A DNA stretch of 14,630 bases. Source: Rhizobacter sp. GTDB taxonomy: Bacteria > Pseudomonadota > Gammaproteobacteria > Burkholderiales > Burkholderiaceae. Positions within the stretch are counted from its first letter, which is position 1. Every line of letters starts with the position of its first letter. The stretch lies in assembly GCA_014379885.1 (NCBI GenBank), contig JACMKW010000284.1, positions 1 to 14,630 on the forward strand, read 5' to 3'. The notes beneath the pieces are model-generated. The model did not search any database and was not told the DNA's origin. It saw only the letters and a list, made by a program, of their open reading frames with translations. The position numbers were made by a program, and so were the translations under genes. Positions 7,075-13,773 of this stretch are shown here, piece by piece.

Positions 7075-7893
7075 GTGACGGAGGTCGCTGACCCGCTCAG
7101 CCCTGCGATGGGCGGCGCCGAAGCGCCGTACTACCTGGCCACGGGTGACGAGGTGGCCGTCTTCGAGCAGTGCCACGCACGCAAGCTGGCCGTGATGCTG
7201 AAAGGCCCGACGGGCTGCGGCAAGACGCGTTTCGTGGAGTACATGGCGTGGCGGCTGTGCCGCCCGCTCATCACCATCTCGTGCCATGACGATCTCACGG
7301 CGAGCGACCTGATCGGCCGCTTTCTGATCCGCAACGACGGCACCGTTTGGCAAGACGGCCCGCTCACCCGCGCCACCCGCGAAGGGGCCATCTGCTACCT
7401 CGACGAAGTGGTGGAGGCGCGCCAAGACACCGTGGTGGTGCTGCACCCGCTGACCGACCACCGCCGCATGCTGCCGATCGACAAGACGGGCGAAACCGTA
7501 GAAGCCGCGCCGGGTTTCCAGCTGGTGGTGTCGTACAACCCCGGCTACCAGCGCATGCTGAAAGACATGAAGCCCAGCACGCGGCAGCGGTTCGTCGCGC
7601 TGGACTTCGCCTTTCCACCACCCGAGCGTGAAGCCGAGATCGTCGAGCGCGAAGGGACTGTGGACGCAGCTACCGCGCGAGCGCTGGTGAGCCTGGCGCA
7701 ACGCTTGCGCGGGCTGCACGACCGCGGGCTGGCCGAGGTGCCCAGCACCCGGCTGCTGATTGCCGCGGCGCGTCTGGCGGCGAGCGGCATCTCCGTGCAG
7801 CAGGCTTGCTACAGCGCCATCGTGTCGCCGCTGTCGGATGAGCCGTCGCTGGTGGGCGCCATGCGCGATCTGGTCGACTCGACGTTCGTCTAG
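7075..7893 (+). CDS. norQ: AAA+ MoxR-family ATPase for NO reductase maturation
   Basis: A 272-residue cytosolic ATPase required, with NorD, to activate NorCB, probably by assisting non-haem iron insertion. It has Walker A GPTGCGKT (44-51), Walker B ICYLDE (106-111) and the sensor region VVSYNPGYQ, followed by KPSTRQRFVALDF. This wording is specific to the NorQ/CbbQ branch of MoxR proteins. The GTG start at 7075 is 1 base from the norB stop and gives tight coupling, though a Shine-Dalgarno is not obvious. The ATG at 7108 would remove 11 residues that are not conserved in my memory of the family, so it cannot be excluded. norD follows after 16 bases. Confidence 0.93.
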   Translation: MTEVADPLSPAMGGAEAPYYLATGDEVAVFEQCHARKLAVMLKGPTGCGKTRFVEYMAWRLCRPLITISCHDDLTASDLIGRFLIRNDGTVWQDGPLTRATREGAICYLDEVVEARQDTVVVLHPLTDHRRMLPIDKTGETVEAAPGFQLVVSYNPGYQRMLKDMKPSTRQRFVALDFAFPPPEREAEIVEREGTVDAATARALVSLAQRLRGLHDRGLAEVPSTRLLIAAARLAASGISVQQACYSAIVSPLSDEPSLVGAMRDLVDSTFV

Positions 7894-7909
7894 AAGGCAC
7901 CTTCAGGCC

Positions 7910-9934
7910 ATGGCCGAAGCCGAAGACGTCATCACCGACGCAGCGCGGCACGCCACCGTATTCGCACAGAACTTGTGGCGCCGGCATCGGCCTGCGCCGC
8001 GTGGCCCGGCGCCGGTGAGATTGGCCGACGTCGCCCAGCGCCTCGATCTGCTCACGGCCGCCGTGTTCGGCCGCAGTTTCGCGCTGCGGGTGGCCCAACC
8101 GCCGGCCCCGCCCACGTTCCTGGCGCAAGTTTTCTTGCGCCGCCGGGGCCCACCTGTGCGGCAAGCCGTACCCGCCACCGATGGCGTCAGCATCTGGTTG
8201 CCGGACGCGTTTGCATCCAGCGAACCGGCCCCGGTGGGTGTGGCGCGCTTTCGCACGATGGCACTGCAACAAGCCATGCGCGCGGTGCGCGGCAGTGCAG
8301 CACACCAGCCCACGGACGGCCCCCCGTTGCTGCGCGACCTTTACCTTCTGTTGGAGGCGCACGCGGCCGATCAGGCCCTGCTTCAGGCCTTGCCTGGGAT
8401 GGCGGCGGCGCTTGCCACGCTGCGACGCGAGGCGTTGCAGCATCGGCCGCCGCCCAGCGCTTTCCCGGGGTCGCTGCGGCCACTCGAATCGCTTGCGCGC
8501 GCGGTGTTGGTGAACGACACCGTGGTTGATGTGCCCGCCGAACCCACGCACGTCCTGGCGCAAGCGCGTGCCTTGCTGCGCACCTTGCAGGCGAACGATC
8601 CGCGTGCAGCGGCCGGGCGTTTGTTGTGGCGCGACGGGTGGACGGGCGAGCTGCGCACTCCGCCGGCTGCTGTGCAAGTGACGGGCGCAGGGGTGAGCGA
8701 GCACGACCACGACCCCACACGCAGTGACGCGCCACGCAGCGCACGGCTCGCGCGCCGCCCCGATGTGCGTCTGGGCGATGACGATCAGGAAGACAAGCAG
8801 CCCGGCGCCTGGATGGTGCAAACAGCGCAGCCGCACGAGCAGGCCGAAGACCCCATGGGCTTGCAGCGCCCGGTCGACCGCGAGAGCGCAAGCGCCGCGG
8901 AAGACTTTGCCGATGCGGTGTCCGAAATGCCCGAAGCGCAGTTGGTGGCCACGCCGGGCAGGCCCAAAGAAGTGCTGCTGTCGGACGACCCCCCGGCGTC
9001 GCAGTTCAGGCGGGAGCGTGCGCCGTCAACCGGCAACGGGCCCGGCCGCGTGCACTACCCGGAGTGGGACTGGCGTGCCGGCGCCTATCGCGACCCCGGC
9101 GCCACGGTGGTGCTGCTGCCGGCACCCGACGGGCCACAACAATGGGTGGACGACACGCTGGCCGAGCGGCGCGGCATGCTGCATGAAATTCGGCGCCGAT
9201 TCGAGCTGCTGCGCGCGCAGCGCCTGCGGGTGCACCGTCAACTCGACGGCCACGACATCGACCTGCCAGCCTTCGTGGAAGCGCAGGCCGATTTCCGCGC
9301 CGGGCTGCCGATGGCGCAGCGGCTGTACCAGAGCGAGCGGCGCAGCCGGCGCGACATGGCCATCATGCTGCTGGTCGACGTGAGCGGCTCCACCGATGGC
9401 TGGATCTCCGCGGGTCGGCGTGTGATCGACGTGGAGCGCGAAGCGCTGCTGCTGGTGTGCATCGCGCTCGAAGGCATGGCGGCACCGTACAGCGTGCAGG
9501 CGTTCTCGGGCGAAGGCCCGAACGCCGTGGTGGTGCGCAGCATCAAGCACTTCGATGAGCACTACGGGCCGCACGTGGCGCAGCGCATCGCTGGCCTGGA
9601 GCCCGAGCACTACACCCGCGCGGGTGCGGCGATTCGCCACGCCACCACCTTGCTGATGCACGAACCGGCGGCTCACCGGCTGCTGCTGCTGCTCTCGGAC
9701 GGCAAGCCCAACGACATCGACGACTACGAAGGCCGGTACGGCGTGGAAGACATGCGCCAGGCCGTGACCGAAGCCAAGCTGCAGGGCATCTCACCCTTCT
9801 GCCTGACCATCGATCGCCAGGCGGCGAACTACCTCCCAGCCGTCTTCGGGCCGCACCACTACGCTTTGCTTTCGCGGCCAGAACTGCTGCCGACCGTGTT
9901 GCTAGATTGGCTGCGGCGGTTGGTGGTGGCCTGA
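7910..9934 (+). CDS. norD: VWA-domain protein for NO reductase activation
   Basis: A 674-residue protein that works with NorQ in assembling active NO reductase. The N-terminal 250 or so residues are helical and basic, the middle (about 265-380) is acidic and low in order, and the C-terminal part (about 484-674) is a von Willebrand factor A domain. The metal-ion-dependent adhesion motif is DVSGST at 490-495. Further NorD wording includes LLSDGKPNDIDDYEGRYGVEDMRQA. The ATG at 7910 begins a plausible NorD N-terminus (MAEAEDVITDAARHATVFAQ). The longer frame, open from 7760, overlaps the 3' end of norQ and is unlikely. It is the last gene of the nor operon. norE and norF are not present. A convergent gene ends 15 bases beyond the stop. 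Confidence 0.93.
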   Translation: MAEAEDVITDAARHATVFAQNLWRRHRPAPRGPAPVRLADVAQRLDLLTAAVFGRSFALRVAQPPAPPTFLAQVFLRRRGPPVRQAVPATDGVSIWLPDAFASSEPAPVGVARFRTMALQQAMRAVRGSAAHQPTDGPPLLRDLYLLLEAHAADQALLQALPGMAAALATLRREALQHRPPPSAFPGSLRPLESLARAVLVNDTVVDVPAEPTHVLAQARALLRTLQANDPRAAAGRLLWRDGWTGELRTPPAAVQVTGAGVSEHDHDPTRSDAPRSARLARRPDVRLGDDDQEDKQPGAWMVQTAQPHEQAEDPMGLQRPVDRESASAAEDFADAVSEMPEAQLVATPGRPKEVLLSDDPPASQFRRERAPSTGNGPGRVHYPEWDWRAGAYRDPGATVVLLPAPDGPQQWVDDTLAERRGMLHEIRRRFELLRAQRLRVHRQLDGHDIDLPAFVEAQADFRAGLPMAQRLYQSERRSRRDMAIMLLVDVSGSTDGWISAGRRVIDVEREALLLVCIALEGMAAPYSVQAFSGEGPNAVVVRSIKHFDEHYGPHVAQRIAGLEPEHYTRAGAAIRHATTLLMHEPAAHRLLLLLSDGKPNDIDDYEGRYGVEDMRQAVTEAKLQGISPFCLTIDRQAANYLPAVFGPHHYALLSRPELLPTVLLDWLRRLVVA

Positions 9935-9949
9935 GAGGTCACCCGCACC

Positions 9950-10441
9950 TCAAGACTTCGGCTTGCCCCGAAACAAGGTGGATCGCTCGACAAGATGAAC
10001 CATCTGCGCGGCCGCGTGCAGGGTCAGACGGTGGGGCGTGAAGCCCGACCGCGGGGAAATGTAGTCGGCCATCGCGCGCGCGGCGTCGGGCGTCTGATCG
10101 GTGGCGCCGGCGAGCAGCGCGATCACCAGGTTTTCGAGCGCGATCACGCGAATCTGCAACTGCACCAATTCTGCATTGGTCAGCTCCACCGTTGTTTGAA
10201 CCTCGCCGGTGTTCGCACTCGGTGCTGCAGGGCCGCCATCGGAACCTCCCTCGTTCTCCCAGCGCGAAAGTGCCTTTCGAAGCAGCATCGAGCGGTCTGC
10301 GCTGTCGCCCGATGCCTTGTTGCCCTGCGCCCATGACATCGTGTCGAGGGCCGCGCCTGGGTCTTCTTCGCCTAGCACCGACTGGTTGGCCGTGTCATCA
10401 GATTCGGGCGCGTGCTGCGGTGTTTTTTCTTGGTTGCCCAT
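9950..10441 (-). CDS. Unrecognised 163-residue protein downstream of sdhB
   Basis: I do not recognise the family. The first 50 or so residues are polar and acidic, probably disordered (MGNQEKTPQHAPESDD). A short helix with basic residues follows (SMLLRKALSRWEN), then a Ser/Gly/Pro-rich linker. The C-terminal half is the ordered part: VELTNAELVQLQIRVIALENLVIALLAGA (about 85-113), a probable amphipathic or coiled-coil helix, then ISPRSGFTPHRLTLHAAAQMVHLVERSTLFRG. The ATG at 10441 is chosen because GGAAAAC stands before it and upstream extensions would run into sdhB. It follows sdhB by 59 bases on the same strand, so it may be cotranscribed with the sdh genes. It converges on norD. Confidence 0.65.
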   Translation of the reverse strand: MGNQEKTPQHAPESDDTANQSVLGEEDPGAALDTMSWAQGNKASGDSADRSMLLRKALSRWENEGGSDGGPAAPSANTGEVQTTVELTNAELVQLQIRVIALENLVIALLAGATDQTPDAARAMADYISPRSGFTPHRLTLHAAAQMVHLVERSTLFRGKPKS

Positions 10442-10500
10442 CGTGTTTTCCGTCAGTGAAACGACGCCTTCAGAACCGGTTTGCATCAACCCGGCATCAG

Positions 10501-11238
10501 CTATCGGGGTGAGATGGGGCGGTGCATTTCGATTCCACCGCCTTTCACGGCAAGCCCCGACATCTTCAACCTGATCTCCTCGATGGCGTGAGACGGCTCC
10601 AACCCTTTGGGGCAGACCTCGGCGCAATTCACGATGGTGCGACAGCGAAACAGGCGGTACGCATCGTTCAGATCGTCCAGGCGCCCTTGCGTTGCATGGT
10701 CACGGCTGTCAGCGATGAACCGGTAAGCCTGTATCAGGCCCGCCGGGCCTACGAACTTGTCGGGGTTCCACCAGAACGAAGGGCACTGGCTACTGCAGCA
10801 GCCGCACAAGATGCACTCGTAGGCGCCGTTCAGCTTCTCGCGCTCGGCGGGTGTTTGAAGGCGCTCTTTCTCAGGCGGGGTTTCGGGGTTGATGAGGTAC
10901 GGAGAAACCGAGTGGTACTGCTTGAAAAAATTGGTCATGTCGACCACCAGGTCTCGAATGATCGGGAAACTTGGCAACGGGCGCAGCTGCACCGGTTCTT
11001 TCAAGCCGCGCACCGGGGTGACGCAAGCCAATCCGTTTCGACCATTGATGTTCATGGCGTCGGAGCCGCACACACCTTCGCGGCACGATTTTCTGACAGT
11101 GAGCGTGTTGTCCTGGCGCTTGAGCCGCAGGATCACATCAAGCAGCATGTGATCGCTCTCCAGGAGCTCGATCTCGTAATCCTGCATGTAGGGCTTCGCG
11201 TCGCACTCGGGGTTGTAGCGAGAAATCGAAAGTTTCAT
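10501..11238 (-). CDS. sdhB: Succinate dehydrogenase iron-sulfur subunit
   Basis: A 245-residue protein that carries electrons from the flavoprotein of complex II to the membrane quinone site. All cluster ligands are present: 2Fe-2S by Cys52, Cys57, Asp60 and Cys72 (CREGVCGSD...GLAC, with Asp as fourth ligand as in E. coli); 4Fe-4S by Cys142, Cys145, Cys148 and Cys209; 3Fe-4S by Cys152, Cys199 and Cys205. SFWWNPDKFVGPAGL is the quinone-site wording. The ATG at 11238 gives the usual N-terminus (MKLSISRYNPE). Upstream in-frame extension would overlap sdhD. The last 15 or so residues (GGGIEMHRPISPR) differ from the usual SdhB ending. It begins 38 bases after sdhD, where sdhA would normally be; no flavoprotein gene is present in this window. 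Confidence 0.93.
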   Translation of the reverse strand: MKLSISRYNPECDAKPYMQDYEIELLESDHMLLDVILRLKRQDNTLTVRKSCREGVCGSDAMNINGRNGLACVTPVRGLKEPVQLRPLPSFPIIRDLVVDMTNFFKQYHSVSPYLINPETPPEKERLQTPAEREKLNGAYECILCGCCSSQCPSFWWNPDKFVGPAGLIQAYRFIADSRDHATQGRLDDLNDAYRLFRCRTIVNCAEVCPKGLEPSHAIEEIRLKMSGLAVKGGGIEMHRPISPR

Positions 11239-11276
11239 GCGGGGCTTTCGTCGATGCGCCCACAAGCGTAGTGCAG

Positions 11277-11615
11277 TCAGGCCGGCGTTCGAAGAAGAAT
11301 CCAGAGTACCCACACTGCGGCAGTCAAGAGCGCTGCAGCGACGCCGCCCAATAGAAAGCGGCGCAAGCCGGCCGGTCGGGCGTAGTCGATCAACACATCG
11401 CGCAGGCCTACCCACATGTGCGAAAGCAACGCCGCAAAGAAGGCCAGGGTGGCCGTGGTCATGCCGGGGTGGCCGACCCAGTCTCGCCATTCGGCATAAG
11501 TGGGGCGTGGGTGCAGCAGCAAGGAGCCGAGCACAAACAACATGAAGAGCAGCATGAAGGTGGCGCTCACGCGTTGCACCCACCACGCCGCCAAACCGGT
11601 GGCTCGCAACTTCAC
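11277..11615 (-). CDS. sdhD: Succinate dehydrogenase membrane anchor subunit
   Basis: A 112-residue protein with three predicted membrane helices (about 15-35, 52-72, 85-108). With SdhC it binds haem b and quinone and anchors complex II. The core motif HMWVGLRDVLIDY supplies the haem ligand His66, plus Asp77 and Tyr78, matching His71, Asp82 and Tyr83 of E. coli SdhD. The N-terminus AAWWVQRVSATFML is usual for the family. The start is a GTG at 11615 within a GTGA overlap with the sdhC stop, indicating translational coupling. It is followed by a 38-base gap and sdhB, with no sdhA between. Confidence 0.92.
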   Translation of the reverse strand: MKLRATGLAAWWVQRVSATFMLLFMLFVLGSLLLHPRPTYAEWRDWVGHPGMTTATLAFFAALLSHMWVGLRDVLIDYARPAGLRRFLLGGVAAALLTAAVWVLWILLRTPA

Positions 11616-11989
11616 AGCAGAGCTCCCGCTGCAAGCAAGGCCATGGCAACACCGCCTGCGTTCACCAGCCAGGCGCTGCGCCGCGCTGTGCGCAATGGCG
11701 AGCCCAGGTTGAAGTCAGACAGCAGATGCCGAATGCCGGCCAGCAGGTGATGCGAAAGCGCCCAGATCACGATCACCAACACCGCTTTGATCGCCATGTG
11801 CTCGAACACGGTGCGCGCCGCAGCGAAAGCTTGCTCACTGCGCAACGAAAGATCGAAAAGGTAGACGCTCACGGGCACCGCTGCCGCCAGCAGAATGCCC
11901 GTGATGCGGTGCGCGATGGATGTCACCGCGCCCACGGGCATGCGAATTTTCATCGGGTTGAGGAAGACAGGGCGTGGCGATTGACGCAT
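11612..11989 (-). CDS. sdhC: Succinate dehydrogenase cytochrome b556 subunit
   Basis: A 125-residue membrane protein with three helices that holds haem b and part of the quinone site of complex II. SIAHRITGILL carries Ser24 and Arg28, matching the quinone-binding Ser27 and Arg31 of E. coli SdhC. HHLLAGIRHLLSDF carries His81, matching haem ligand His84. The start MRQSPRPVFLNPMKIRMPVGA fits the family (typically RPLSPHL- or RPVFLNL-type leaders), and GAGAAG precedes it. The frame extends upstream inside the hydrolase gene but lacks sdhC-like sequence there. It begins 14 bases after the hydrolase stop and overlaps sdhD by 4 bases. Confidence 0.93.
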   Translation of the reverse strand: MRQSPRPVFLNPMKIRMPVGAVTSIAHRITGILLAAAVPVSVYLFDLSLRSEQAFAAARTVFEHMAIKAVLVIVIWALSHHLLAGIRHLLSDFNLGSPLRTARRSAWLVNAGGVAMALLAAGALL

Positions 11990-12003
11990 TCGGATGTCTT
12001 CTC

Positions 12004-12966
12004 TCAGCGCACCGGGCCGTAATTCATCGGCACGAAGGTGTAGCCCTTGCCGTCTACGCGCAGGTGGCCGATGCCGGGGAAGGGCAGGTGCGCGCTGGCC
12101 ACCCAATAGCCGCCCTTGGCCGCGTCGGCAAAAGCCTTCTTGCGCTGCGCCGCCGCCGCCTTCGAGTCGCTGTCGAACTGGATGGTCACAGCGGGCTTCG
12201 GGAACTGCACCGCGGCCACGTGCATCAGGTCGCCCCACAGCACCAGCTTCTGGCCTTGGGACTCGACCGCATAGATGGTGTGCCCGGGCGTGTGGCCGTG
12301 GGCGGCAATGGCTTTCACGCCCGGCACGATCTCGGTGTCGCCCTCGAAGGCTTTGAACTTGCTGGCGATCACGTAAGGGTTGAGTGACAACTGCGCGCCC
12401 TGGAAGAACGCCTTCATTTCCTTGGGCGCCTTCTCCAGACTTTCGGCGCTGAGCCAGAAGTCGGCGTCGTGTTTGTCGGCGTAGACGGTGGCGTTGGGGA
12501 ACGCGATTCGGCCCTCTTGAATCAGTCCACCGACGTGGTCGCCATGCATGTGGGTGATGACCACTGCATCGACCTGCTCGGGTTGGTAACCCGCTGCCTT
12601 GAGGTTGGCATGCAGCTGGTCGAGCCCGGGGCCGAACAGCTTGGCTGCGCCTGCATCCACCAGCACCAGCTTGCTGCCGGTGTTGATGAGGTAGGCGTTG
12701 ACGGAAGTAGGCACGGCGTCGCCGTGGAACGAGCGCTTGAGCAGCGCACTCACTTCAGCCGGTGTCGTGTTGGTCAGCAGCTTGTGCGGCTCCAGCGGGA
12801 GGATGCCGTCGAGCAGTGCCGTGACTTCAATGTCGCCCAGCATCATGCGGTAGTAGCCCGGGGCCTGGGTCTTGACCTGGGGGGCGGCGGCCTGGGCTGA
12901 AGCGGCGAGCAAAAGCGCGCTGCCCAATGCGGCAAGGCTGCGGCGCAGCGTGGTTGCGAATGTCAT
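12004..12966 (-). CDS. Exported metallo-beta-lactamase-fold hydrolase, methyl parathion hydrolase/lactonase type
   Basis: A 320-residue hydrolase. It begins with a signal peptide (about 1-26; RR at 8-9, then a hydrophobic run ending AQA-A), so it should act in the periplasm. The binuclear metal site is complete: His139, His141, Asp143 and His144 (THMHGDH), His225 (HTPGH), Asp246 (GDLMH) and His293 (SAHLPFPG). Wording such as KTQAPGYYRMMLGDIEVTALLDG, NTGSKLVLVDAG and DSDSKAAAAQRKKAFADAAKGGY closely resembles methyl parathion hydrolase. Positions that I recall as separating that enzyme from its lactonase-like ancestors have the ancestor-like residues here (Leu63, His249, Ile262, Phe264), so a lactone or aryl-ester substrate is more likely. 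GGAGG stands 8 bases before the ATG. sdhC follows after 14 bases. Confidence 0.88.
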   Translation of the reverse strand: MTFATTLRRSLAALGSALLLAASAQAAAPQVKTQAPGYYRMMLGDIEVTALLDGILPLEPHKLLTNTTPAEVSALLKRSFHGDAVPTSVNAYLINTGSKLVLVDAGAAKLFGPGLDQLHANLKAAGYQPEQVDAVVITHMHGDHVGGLIQEGRIAFPNATVYADKHDADFWLSAESLEKAPKEMKAFFQGAQLSLNPYVIASKFKAFEGDTEIVPGVKAIAAHGHTPGHTIYAVESQGQKLVLWGDLMHVAAVQFPKPAVTIQFDSDSKAAAAQRKKAFADAAKGGYWVASAHLPFPGIGHLRVDGKGYTFVPMNYGPVR

Positions 12967-12968
12967 GG

Positions 12969-12985
12969 GTGTCCCTCCTGATGGG
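12969..12985 (-). promoter_or_regulatory. Strong ribosome binding site of the hydrolase gene
   Basis: On the minus strand the sequence CAGGAGGGACACC stands directly before the ATG at 12966. It is the best Shine-Dalgarno match on the minus strand of this window, and it fixes the hydrolase start. In contrast, sdhC, sdhD and sdhB have weak sites and appear to rely on coupling. Confidence 0.6.
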
Positions 12986-13058
12986 TGCGAAATGGGCGAG
13001 CAGGATAGAGCCGATCTGCGTATCCCTACATCGCGTGGGGCGACCTGGTTCCCGGCGA

Positions 13059-13649
13059 CTACACGCCCGCTTTCGCGAGCACCACCACCGACACTCCGCG
13101 CGCCGGCGCGAGCGCATCGGCGTTCTGGTACGAGTGCGGCAAGTTGCCCGGGAAGGCCAGCACGTCGCCCTCACCCAGTGTGTAGCGCTCGCCGGCCACC
13201 ATCAGGTGCACACGGCCATCGAGGCAAGTGAAGAACTCACGTGTGCCCGGCAGGTGCGGTGTGCCGCCCATCACGGCGCCGGGGGCAAAGTCCATCACTT
13301 CCATCATCTCGTCAGGCACGGGCTCGGGCACCAGGGCGCGGATGCTCACGCCGCGGCCCTTCACGTGGCTGGCCACCTCGTCGGCCGCCCAGCGCCGCAC
13401 CATCGCGCGCGGCGAAGCAAGCAGTTCATCGATCGGCACACCCAGCGCGCCGGCCACCTTCACCAGCACGGCCAGCGAAGGGTTGCCTTCGCCGGATTCG
13501 AGATTGGCAATGGTCGAGCGCGGCACCGCTGCGGCCTTGGCCAGCCCGTCTTGGGTGAGCGAACGGGTGTGACGCAGGCTCACCAGGTTGCGCGCCAGGT
13601 GAGCCGAGGCGGGTGAATCGGGGGGGTGGTTGGGAAGCGCGTCGGCCAT
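13059..13649 (-). CDS. XRE-family regulator with C-terminal cupin domain
   Basis: A 196-residue transcription factor. Residues 19-78 form an XRE-type helix-turn-helix (LTQDGLAKAAAVPRSTIANLESGEGNPSLAVLVKVAGALGVPIDELL). Residues about 115-190 are a cupin barrel (HLPGTREFFTCLDGRVHLMVAGERYTLGEGDVLAFPGNLPHSYQN), probably the effector domain. The family usually controls adjacent genes; its effectors vary and cannot be read here. The frame extends to an ATG at 13700. I prefer 13649 because the predicted promoter (-10 at 13659-13664) lies between the two, implying a nearly leaderless message. The gene is divergent from the dehydrogenase gene, its most likely target. The hydrolase gene starts 92 bases downstream on the same strand. 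Confidence 0.88.
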   Translation of the reverse strand: MADALPNHPPDSPASAHLARNLVSLRHTRSLTQDGLAKAAAVPRSTIANLESGEGNPSLAVLVKVAGALGVPIDELLASPRAMVRRWAADEVASHVKGRGVSIRALVPEPVPDEMMEVMDFAPGAVMGGTPHLPGTREFFTCLDGRVHLMVAGERYTLGEGDVLAFPGNLPHSYQNADALAPARGVSVVVLAKAGV

Positions 13650-13658
13650 GTTGGGCCC

Positions 13659-13688
13659 ATTGTGTCCGCCCCGACAACCTTGTGCCAA
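13659..13688 (-). promoter_or_regulatory. Candidate promoter of the XRE-cupin gene
   Basis: On the minus strand TTGGCA (13688-13683, 5 of 6) and CACAAT (13664-13659, 4 of 6) are separated by 18 bases. Only 9 bases lie between the -10 box and the ATG at 13649, so the message would have a leader of a few bases at most. This agrees with the absence of a Shine-Dalgarno sequence there. For the divergent dehydrogenase gene I see no clear promoter in 13650-13773. Confidence 0.45.
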
Positions 13689-13773
13689 TGCACTGGACAT
13701 CGCGCTCGCCGGGCGCGGCGAGGCTGCCTATCGTGCAGTCACCCCAATGTCACTTCAACAACAGGCACACACC

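Noticed and set aside
9935..9951. GAGGT-N7-ACCTC inverted repeat between norD and the convergent gene as a terminator
   Set aside because: Only five base pairs and no T-run; too weak to call.
10442..10627. Longer start for the 163-residue protein, giving 225 residues
   Set aside because: The extension overlaps the sdhB 3' end in another frame and has no family-like sequence. An ATG with a better upstream site lies at 10441.
11239..11652. Extension of sdhB to a 383-residue frame across sdhD
   Set aside because: The added part is sdhD read in the wrong frame. SdhB begins at MKLSISRYNPE (11238). I also looked in this stretch for sdhA remnants (FAD-binding or His-flavin motifs) and saw none.
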